A stretch of DNA of 5,170 nucleotides, from positions 1 through 5,170 of the forward strand of contig JAOULV010000122.1 of NCBI GenBank assembly GCA_029881835.1, given 5' to 3'. Positions within the stretch are counted from its first letter, which is position 1. Each line of letters begins with the position of its first letter. Under the pieces are notes generated by a model. That model was not told the origin of the DNA and did not search any database. It worked only from the letters and a program-made list of their open reading frames with translations. Made by a program: the position numbers and the translations under genes. Below are positions 1-4,717 of this stretch, piece after piece. The stretch comes from Rhodospirillaceae bacterium (GTDB lineage: Bacteria; Pseudomonadota; Alphaproteobacteria; Rhodospirillales; Magnetovibrionaceae).

Positions 1-989
1 GCCGCGTCTTTTTCAACGTGTTTGCGGTATTCATCTAACGTGGTGGCGCCAACGCAGTGCAGCTCGCCACGGGCTAGTGCGGGCTTAATAAGGTTGGATG
101 CGTCCATCGACCCTTCAGCCGCACCGGCACCAACCAGTGTGTGCATTTCATCAATGAACAATATTATTTCACCATTGGCGCCTTCGACTTCTTTCAATAC
201 CGCTTTTAAGCGTTCTTCGAATTCACCACGGAATTTTGCCCCCGCCACCAAGGCACCAAGGTCAAGCACCATAAGGCGCTTGGTTTTTAGATTTTCCGGA
301 ACGTCGCCCGAAACAATGCGGTTGGCCAGCCCTTCAACGATTGCGGTTTTACCGACACCGGGCTCACCTATAAGGACCGGATTATTTTTTGTGCGCCTTG
401 ATAGCACCTGAATGGTGCGGCGAATTTCTTCATCACGGCCAATGACCGGGTCAATCTTTCCTTCCGCCGCCATGGCTGTCAGGTCGCGGGCATATTTTTT
501 AAGGGCATCAAACTGGTCTTCTGCATTGGCGCTATCAGCGGTGCGGCCTTTGCGCAAAGATTCAATCGCGCCATTTAATGCCTGCGGGGTTAAGCCACAA
601 TCGGCCAAAATGCGCCCGGCATCGGTATTGCCGGCCAGCGTTATGGCCAGCAATAGCCGTTCAACCGTGACAAAACTATCGCCTGCTTTTTCGGCAATCT
701 GCACTGATTGATCAAGAATGCGGGCAAGTTCGGTTCCCATGTACATTTGCCCGGCACCGGATCCTTCAACCGAGGGTATTTTGCCAAGGGCGGTTTCGGT
801 GGCTTTAAGCGCTTTTTTCCCGTCACCGTCGGCTGAATTTATAAGGCCCGCACACAGGCCTTCTTCGTCATCCAGCAGCGCCTTTAACAGATGAACGGGC
901 GTAATTTGCTGATGGTTGGAGCGAAGCGCAATGGTTTGGGCTGCCTGCAAGAAACCTTGGGAGCGCTGGGAAAGTTTTTCCAAATCCAT
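1..989 (-). CDS. clpB: ATP-dependent chaperone ClpB, N-terminal part (3' end outside window)
   Basis: ClpB is the cytoplasmic Hsp100 disaggregase, a hexameric AAA+ ATPase that pulls polypeptides out of aggregates together with DnaK. The window holds the first 329 codons of a protein usually about 860 residues long; the reading frame runs off the left edge. The start is MDLEKLSQ. The Clp N-domain covers about residues 1-145 (two repeats, with HLLKALL near 33-39 and VERLLLAI near 109-116). The first AAA+ domain follows, with DPVIGRDEEIRR at 180-191, Walker A GEPGVGKT at 208-215 and Walker B IILFIDE at 275-281, almost at the E. coli positions. The middle coiled-coil domain that separates ClpB from ClpA/ClpC is not in view, but the sequence, especially NNPVLIGEPGVGKTAIVEG, and the neighbours fit ClpB. 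The ATG at 989-987 follows a GAGG ribosome site seven bases upstream. It is transcribed divergently from the MOSC gene. Confidence 0.95.
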   Translation of the reverse strand, partial: MDLEKLSQRSQGFLQAAQTIALRSNHQQITPVHLLKALLDDEEGLCAGLINSADGDGKKALKATETALGKIPSVEGSGAGQMYMGTELARILDQSVQIAEKAGDSFVTVERLLLAITLAGNTDAGRILADCGLTPQALNGAIESLRKGRTADSANAEDQFDALKKYARDLTAMAAEGKIDPVIGRDEEIRRTIQVLSRRTKNNPVLIGEPGVGKTAIVEGLANRIVSGDVPENLKTKRLMVLDLGALVAGAKFRGEFEERLKAVLKEVEGANGEIILFIDEMHTLVGAGAAEGSMDASNLIKPALARGELHCVGATTLDEYRKHVEKDA

Positions 990-996
990 GACTGAA

Positions 997-1000
997 CCTC
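997..1000 (-). promoter_or_regulatory. Ribosome binding site of clpB
   Basis: On the minus strand GAGG lies seven bases before the ATG at 989-987. It supports this ATG over the out-of-frame ATG at 1002-1000. Confidence 0.6.
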
Positions 1001-1030
1001 ATACAAAAAAACTGCTAAAAACTGATTATT

Positions 1031-1059
1031 ATTATAGTTTGTTAGGCTAGATATGTGCC
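1031..1059 (-). promoter_or_regulatory. Possible housekeeping promoter of clpB
   Basis: The minus strand has a perfect TATAAT at 1036-1031, about 42 bases before the clpB start codon. Seventeen bases upstream is GGCACA (1059-1054), which matches only the ACA half of TTGACA. The -10 is strong and the -35 weak. It would serve as basal transcription of clpB beside the heat-shock-type candidate just upstream. Confidence 0.35.
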
Positions 1060-1067
1060 GATATATT
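1039..1067 (+). promoter_or_regulatory. Candidate sigma70-type promoter of the MOSC gene
   Basis: TTGTTA (1039-1044) and TATATT (1062-1067) are separated by exactly 17 bases, giving 4/6 and 5/6 matches to the -35 and -10 consensus. Transcription would begin near 1074, leaving a leader of about 47 bases before the TTG start at 1121. It overlaps the clpB promoter candidates on the other strand, so the two promoters may compete for polymerase. Confidence 0.4.
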
Positions 1068-1078
1068 ATTTGCGCAAG
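1051..1078 (-). promoter_or_regulatory. Candidate heat-shock (sigma32/RpoH) promoter of clpB
   Basis: On the minus strand CTTGCGC (1078-1072) and GCACATAT (1058-1051) are separated by 13 bases. The sigma32 consensus is roughly CTTGAAA, 11-16 bases, CCCCATNT. The CTTG core and the CATNT core are present; the flanking positions are degenerate. The position, about 60-90 bases before clpB, and the known heat-shock control of clpB in proteobacteria support it, but the match is by eye. No CIRCE element is visible. Confidence 0.4.
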
Positions 1079-1109
1079 GTTTTGGGGCATATACATTTTG
1101 GGTTTTTTT

Positions 1110-1115
1110 GGGGGG
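1110..1115 (+). promoter_or_regulatory. G-run acting as probable ribosome binding site of the MOSC gene
   Basis: Six consecutive G residues lie five bases before the TTG at 1121. A G-run can pair with the pyrimidine-rich anti-Shine-Dalgarno end of 16S rRNA, though it is not the usual GGAGG. It is the only purine block at a useful distance and helps decide the start. Confidence 0.4.
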
Positions 1116-1120
1116 TTTTT

Positions 1121-1885
1121 TTGAAAATAACGTCAATTTACAGGTATCCGGTGAAAAGCTTATCCGGTGAAGCCATGGCCAGAGCCGAACTGGTGCCAGG
1201 CATCGGCATACCCGGCGACAGGGCGTTTGCTTTTGCCAAATCCGCTGGCCCGGCAAGCGGTGATGGCACCATTAGGGGGGGCGAATGGCGGGATAAATCG
1301 GCCTTTCATGTGCTGGCAACCGAACCCCGATTGGGGCTTATTATGTGTCGCTTTGACGGTGGATTGGGCTCCGTCAGCCTTACGTTTCCCAATGGCTCAA
1401 CCGCACAGGCATCCGTACCCGACCAAACCGCAGCAAAATCCATGGGTGAAATGGTTGGCAATTTTTTAGGGCTGGCAAAGCGCGACGCCCCGATATTGGT
1501 TCATGCACGCAAAGTCGGGTTTTTTGACACCCTTGAAGGTGAAATTTCAATTTTAAATTTGGCATCATTGCGCGAGCTTGAAAAAGTAGCAGGAACGAAA
1601 ATTGACCCTCTGCGTTTTCGCCCCAACATTATTATGGATGGCATCCCTGCGTGGGAAGAGCTTTCATGGGCGGGCAAGGGCGCCAAATTGGGCAGTGCGG
1701 GCCTAAATTTTACCAAACCCACCGGACGCTGCCTTGCGACCCACGCCAACCCCGAAACCGGTGAGCGTGATATAAAGACAATGCACCTGTTAAAAGAAAA
1801 CTTTAATCACACCCAAATGGGTGTTTATGCCCGCGTAGCCGCAGGCGGTGAAATAGCGCGCGGGGAAACGCTTAATTTTAGCTGA
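1121..1885 (+). CDS. MOSC domain-containing protein (YcbX/mARC-like)
   Basis: This 254-residue protein has an N-terminal MOSC beta-barrel domain (about 1-95) followed by the MOSC domain (about 105-252). Diagnostic pieces are the start KITSIYRYPVKSLSGE, PGDRAFAF at 31-38, RFRPNIIMDG at 165-174 with WEE at 178-180, and PTGRCLATHANPETGERD at 200-217. Cys204 in the TGRC motif is the conserved cysteine expected to contact molybdenum cofactor or carry sulfur. In E. coli YcbX and eukaryotic mARC such proteins reduce N-hydroxylated compounds; the substrate here is unknown, and no ferredoxin-like C-terminal domain is present. The start is taken as TTG at 1121 because the family motif begins right after it. 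The frame also stays open back to a GTG at 1055, but those 22 extra residues look unlike the family and begin upstream of the predicted transcription start. It converges on the DUF4167 gene with 23 bases between the stop codons. Confidence 0.85.
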   Translation: MKITSIYRYPVKSLSGEAMARAELVPGIGIPGDRAFAFAKSAGPASGDGTIRGGEWRDKSAFHVLATEPRLGLIMCRFDGGLGSVSLTFPNGSTAQASVPDQTAAKSMGEMVGNFLGLAKRDAPILVHARKVGFFDTLEGEISILNLASLRELEKVAGTKIDPLRFRPNIIMDGIPAWEELSWAGKGAKLGSAGLNFTKPTGRCLATHANPETGERDIKTMHLLKENFNHTQMGVYARVAAGGEIARGETLNFS

Positions 1886-1908
1886 TTGGGTAAATGCCCT
1901 TAAATGAT

Positions 1909-2472
1909 TTAAGCCGGAGCCTGTTCTTTGGCCGCGGCTGGTGATGACCTTCTGCGCGGTGCGGGCTTTGCCTCTTTGGCTTGGCGGGCCGGTTTTGCCT
2001 TTGCGGCACCCTCTGGCTTGCTTTCGCGTTTTGCTCTTGCGTTTGTTTTATCATTATCGCCATCAAAGCTTTCTGCCGCTTCGTTGGCCGGTGCAAGTTC
2101 GGCAACGCTTTCACCGTTTCCGCCATTTCCACCCGGCTGACGATTGCCATCATCATTAACATTGTTGGAATTAGAACTGGCGTTGGATCCATTGCTTGCC
2201 GATGCATTAGAATCGGAATTTATAATCCGGTAATAATGTTCGGCATATTGCAGGTAACCTTCGGCGTTGATGCGATCGCCCGATGACTGGGCATCGCGGG
2301 CAAGCTGAAGGTACTTATCAAGAACCTGCTGGGCGGTGCCCCTGACTTTTACCTCTGGGCCATTGCTTTCAAAGTTATTGCCCCGTGCCTGTCCGCCACG
2401 ACGGTTGTTGTTGTTTCGCCCGCGCGAACGGTTTTTATTCTGATTTTGGTTTTGGTTTTGATTTTTGTTCAT
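1909..2472 (-). CDS. DUF4167 domain-containing protein, Asn/Gln-rich
   Basis: This 187-residue protein is of unknown function. Residues 1-35 are a low-complexity basic tail with alternating Asn and Gln, then an Arg/Gly/Asn stretch (RSRGRNNNNRRGG at 15-27). The conserved DUF4167 core covers about 35-86 and contains ESNGPEVKVRGTAQQVLDKY, then LARDAQSSGDR and EGYLQYAEHYYRII; it looks helical. Residues 87-187 are again low complexity: Ser/Asn/Gly-rich, then acidic, then Lys/Ala/Pro/Arg-rich. I know the family only from alphaproteobacteria, usually beside prmC and clpB as here. The RG-rich basic tails suggest nucleic-acid or ribosome contact, but that is inference. The ATG at 2472 fits the family start. 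A TTG at 2547 in the same frame would add 25 residues encoded by AT-rich repeats and is less likely. There is no good Shine-Dalgarno before 2472. Confidence 0.85.
   Translation of the reverse strand: MNKNQNQNQNQNKNRSRGRNNNNRRGGQARGNNFESNGPEVKVRGTAQQVLDKYLQLARDAQSSGDRINAEGYLQYAEHYYRIINSDSNASASNGSNASSNSNNVNDDGNRQPGGNGGNGESVAELAPANEAAESFDGDNDKTNARAKRESKPEGAAKAKPARQAKEAKPAPRRRSSPAAAKEQAPA
2442..2466 (-). repeat. Short hexamer repeat encoding alternating Asn-Gln
   Basis: Units close to TTTTGG on the plus strand (CCAAAA on the coding strand) repeat about four times with small changes and encode the Gln-Asn alternation near the N terminus of the DUF4167 protein. Such a repeat can change length by strand slippage in six-base steps, which would add or remove residue pairs without breaking the frame. 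Confidence 0.7.
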
Positions 2473-2509
2473 GGTGTCTTTTGTTTTTGTTGTGAAGCTG
2501 ACATGTTTA

Positions 2510-2529
2510 TTTTGGTATTTTTTGGTATT
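2510..2529. repeat. Perfect 10-bp tandem duplication upstream of the DUF4167 gene
   Basis: The decamer TTTTGGTATT occurs twice in direct succession (2510-2519 and 2520-2529) within an AT-rich leader just before the DUF4167 start codon. It looks like a recent slippage product; I see no other role for it. Confidence 0.75.
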
Positions 2530-2590
2530 TTTATTTTTTTCGTACAATTTTCCCTATTGGATACCAACCCAAATGGCGCATAAAGCTACC

Positions 2591-2605
2591 TGCAGAAATT
2601 CTGCA
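2591..2605. repeat. 15-base perfect palindrome
   Basis: TGCAGAAATTCTGCA has seven-base arms around a central A. It could bind a dimeric regulator, and it lies about 120-130 bases before the DUF4167 start codon. It matches no operator I recognise: it is neither the GTTC-N7-GTTC LexA box of alphaproteobacteria nor a Fur-type box. The palindrome is certain; a function is not. Confidence 0.5.
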
Positions 2606-2639
2606 ACAAGTGGAAAATGTAGGAGTGGATGAATTAGTG

Positions 2640-2684
2640 CGCTCCGTCTTGAGCGGTAACAAGTCGTCATCCCGTCGCCTTGTT
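2640..2684. repeat. Two adjacent small inverted repeats
   Basis: CGCTC (2640-2644) pairs with GAGCG (2651-2655) around a six-base loop. Immediately beside it AACAAG (2658-2663) pairs with CTTGTT (2679-2684), and the inner bases add three more pairs with two mismatches, leaving a five-base loop. No T-run follows on either strand, so this is not a standard terminator. It could be a folded leader, a processing site or chance. Confidence 0.4.
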
Positions 2685-2754
2685 GTAATAACCCTAGTCG
2701 GAATAGAAGATATTTCCAACCCTTTTTTTGCTCAAAGCGTAATTTATTTTTCAA

Positions 2755-3645
2755 TCAGGACTTGATTTTTCTGGCCAATACTGCTCTTCCAATCCCTGAT
2801 AAATCTTCCCTGATTTCAATAACTTGCATGGCACTTTGCGAAAGCATCAAAGCAACGGTTTCGCCTTGAGTAAACCCAACTTCAAATGCCGCCACCCCAT
2901 CATCGTTTAATAATTTATCTAAAATGCCGACAATAGCCCGGTATGAGTCCAAACCGTCCGCGCCGCCATCAAGTGCCGACATTGGTTCATGCGCGCTAAC
3001 TGTGATATCTAGCTGCTGAAGCTCGCTGTTTGATATATAAGGCGGATTTGAAATTACTAAATCAAATTTTTCACCCAATGTTTCAATAAATTCAGGCGAA
3101 TTCCAATCGGCATTGATAAATTCCGCACGCCCAGAAAGGCCAAGATTATTCGCGTTCAATTTTGCAACTTCTAGCGCATCAATGCTGGCATCAACCCCAA
3201 CGCCCCGGGCATTGCCAAGCTCCGATAAAAGCGCCAGCAATAAACAACCGCTACCGGTTCCCAGATCCAATATTCTTATTGCGCCGGATTTATCGTCAAT
3301 TTGCGCTAAAACGCCCTCTATCAGGGTTTCACTATCGGGTCTGGGTATTAATGTTGCCGGGGTAACCTTAAAAGCCAATGACCAAAATTCACGCAACCCC
3401 GTAATGTACGCCATTGGCTCGTGATTGCATCTGCGCCTGAGCGAAGAAACAAATATTTCATTTTCTTCAATCGTCATTTCCCGGTCGCTTTCACCCACCA
3501 CGGTTTCGGGCCCTGCATTAATGGCAAGGGCGCCTAACATGCGTGCTTCCATACGGGGGTTTTCAATTCCGGCGCGTTCTAATTGCTCTGCGCCAGCAAT
3601 TAAACGCTGCTTGATGGTGGGTTTATTTATATTGTGCGCAGACAT
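2755..3645 (-). CDS. prmC: Peptide chain release factor N5-glutamine methyltransferase PrmC (HemK)
   Basis: PrmC transfers a methyl group from S-adenosylmethionine to the glutamine of the GGQ loop of RF1 and RF2, which raises peptide-release efficiency. The 296-residue length is normal. An N-terminal helical domain (about 1-80) contacts the release factor, and the linker carries IPRPDSETL at 100-108. The Rossmann methyltransferase domain shows motif I DLGTGSG at 127-133 for the cofactor and the signature NPPY at 200-203, which grips the substrate glutamine, followed by the usual EP element (HEP near 219-221). The start is taken as ATG at 3645-3643, one base after the prfA stop. An in-frame TTG at 3663 inside prfA would add six residues and is less likely. 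No clear Shine-Dalgarno precedes the ATG, so translation is probably coupled to prfA, whose product is its substrate. The gene ends in TGA at 2757-2755. Confidence 0.95.
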   Translation of the reverse strand: MSAHNINKPTIKQRLIAGAEQLERAGIENPRMEARMLGALAINAGPETVVGESDREMTIEENEIFVSSLRRRCNHEPMAYITGLREFWSLAFKVTPATLIPRPDSETLIEGVLAQIDDKSGAIRILDLGTGSGCLLLALLSELGNARGVGVDASIDALEVAKLNANNLGLSGRAEFINADWNSPEFIETLGEKFDLVISNPPYISNSELQQLDITVSAHEPMSALDGGADGLDSYRAIVGILDKLLNDDGVAAFEVGFTQGETVALMLSQSAMQVIEIREDLSGIGRAVLARKIKS

Positions 3646-3646
3646 T

Positions 3647-4717
3647 TTAGGATAATTGGGCAAGACGGCTTGCCTTGTCTTCGGTGGTGAGCGCGTTAAT
3701 CACTTCGTCAAGGTCGCCCTCCATAATGCGGTCTAGTTTGTGCAGGGTTAAGCCGATGCGGTGATCGGTTACCCGGCCTTGGGGATAATTATAAGTGCGA
3801 ATCCGTTCAGACCTATCACCGGAACCAACCTGTCCTTTGCGGCTTTGCGCGCGCTCCTGATCGGCGGCTTGGCGCTGGCTATCGTAAATTTTGGCCCTGA
3901 GCATGGTCATGGCTTTTTCTTTGTTTTTATGTTGCGACCTGCCGTCCTGGCAAGCAACCACCGTTCCGGTTGGAATGTGGGTTATGCGCACCGCACTGTC
4001 GGTGGTGTTAACGTGCTGTCCACCAGCGCCCTGGGCGCGGTAGGTATCAATGCGCAGGTCATCAGGTCTTATTTCAACATCAACTTCTTCGGCTTCCGGT
4101 AAAACCGCAACGGTGGCAGCTGAGGTATGAATCCGCCCGCCAGATTCTGTTTCCGGCACGCGCTGAACCCGGTGAACCCCACTTTCATATTTTAGGCGGG
4201 CAAAAACGTTTTTCCCACTGATAGATGCAATTGCTTCTTTGTATCCACCGATACCGGTTTCGCTAAGTTCAAGAATTTCAAATTTCCATTTGTGTTCATC
4301 GGCATAACGCTGGTACATGCGGAACAAATCGGCCGCAAAAAGCGCGGCTTCATCGCCGCCGGTGCCGGCGCGAACCTCTAAGATAGCATTTTTTTCATCG
4401 GCCTCGTCCTTGGGCATCAACAATAGCTGAACTTCGTGTTCTAACTTTGGAACACTTTCTTTTAATTCTTGCACTTCTTCATTGGCTAGCGCGCGCATTT
4501 CCGGGTCCGTTCCGCTTTCGCCCAGTATGGTTTCGGCATCACGCAACGCTGACTTTGATTTTTTTAATTCATTAATAGCGTTAACCACCGGGGAAAGATC
4601 GGAATATTCTTTTGATAGTTTTCGAAAATCATCCGCGCTCAACCCCCCGCTTGATAACAGCGATGACAGTTCTTCATGGCGGTCAACCACGCGCTTTAGG
4701 TTTTCTTCCATGCTCAT
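3647..4717 (-). CDS. prfA: Peptide chain release factor 1 (RF1)
   Basis: RF1 recognises UAA and UAG in the ribosomal A site and triggers hydrolysis of peptidyl-tRNA. The 356 residues match the usual length of about 360. Domain 1 is helical (about 1-105). The codon-recognition domain carries the RF1-type PxT motif as PET at 188-190, inside VQRVPETESGGRIHTS; RF2 would have SPF. The catalytic loop AQGAGGQHVNTTDSAVR has GGQ at 232-234, with Gln234 the target of PrmC. AGTGGDEAALFA at 117-128 and the C-terminal NYPQGRVTDHRIGLTLHKL region are also typical. The start ATG overlaps the hemA stop as ATGA (4717-4714), which indicates coupled translation. A second ATG two codons later, at 4711-4709, is a possible alternative. 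The stop TAA at 3649-3647 is followed by prmC after one base. Confidence 0.97.
   Translation of the reverse strand: MSMEENLKRVVDRHEELSSLLSSGGLSADDFRKLSKEYSDLSPVVNAINELKKSKSALRDAETILGESGTDPEMRALANEEVQELKESVPKLEHEVQLLLMPKDEADEKNAILEVRAGTGGDEAALFAADLFRMYQRYADEHKWKFEILELSETGIGGYKEAIASISGKNVFARLKYESGVHRVQRVPETESGGRIHTSAATVAVLPEAEEVDVEIRPDDLRIDTYRAQGAGGQHVNTTDSAVRITHIPTGTVVACQDGRSQHKNKEKAMTMLRAKIYDSQRQAADQERAQSRKGQVGSGDRSERIRTYNYPQGRVTDHRIGLTLHKLDRIMEGDLDEVINALTTEDKASRLAQLS

Larger units (their letters stand above)
2473..2754. other. Intergenic region between prmC and the DUF4167 gene
   Basis: These 282 bases separate the prmC stop from the DUF4167 start. I see no tRNA, no clear promoter and no hairpin followed by a T-run. 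The part near the DUF4167 gene is very AT-rich and holds the 10-bp duplication. The middle holds a 15-base palindrome and two adjacent small inverted repeats. Minus-strand frames of about 60 residues can be read (for example 2554-2754 and 2531-2719), but they resemble no family I know. A plus-strand frame free of stops from 2502 to 2765 has no ATG. The region must hold the DUF4167 promoter unless that gene is read through from prmC. Confidence 0.5.

Noticed and set aside
22..711. Plus-strand frames of 129 and 99 residues opposite clpB
   Set aside because: They are Ser/Pro/Ala-rich antisense readings of the well-supported ClpB sequence, without a ribosome site or family resemblance.
1055..1120. 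GTG at 1055 as the start of the MOSC gene
   Set aside because: The extra 22 residues are hydrophobic and aromatic, unlike the family N terminus. The codon lies inside the predicted promoter spacer, and the family motif begins exactly at the TTG at 1121.
990..1120. CIRCE element (HrcA operator) upstream of clpB
   Set aside because: No TTAGCACTC / GAGTGCTAA inverted pair is present; TTAGGCTAG at 1042-1050 is only a superficial resemblance.
2473..2547. TTG at 2547 as the start of the DUF4167 gene
   Set aside because: The extra residues come from an AT-rich tandem duplication, and the family usually starts directly with a basic Asn/Gln/Arg-rich tail, which begins at the ATG at 2472.
2591..2605. 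LexA box
   Set aside because: The palindrome TGCAGAAATTCTGCA matches neither GTTC-N7-GTTC nor CTGT-N8-ACAG.
2554..2754. 66-residue minus-strand frame directly after prmC
   Set aside because: It has no good ribosome site, overlaps another similar-length frame and the inverted repeats, and shows no recognisable family features; chance is the simpler explanation.
3646..3663. TTG at 3663 as the start of prmC
   Set aside because: It would overlap prfA by 17 bases for only six extra residues; the ATG at 3645 sits one base after the prfA stop and is a stronger start codon.
3761..4102. 113-residue plus-strand frame opposite prfA
   Set aside because: It is antisense to the most conserved part of prfA, including the GGQ and PET regions, and resembles no family; it is a shadow of prfA codon use.
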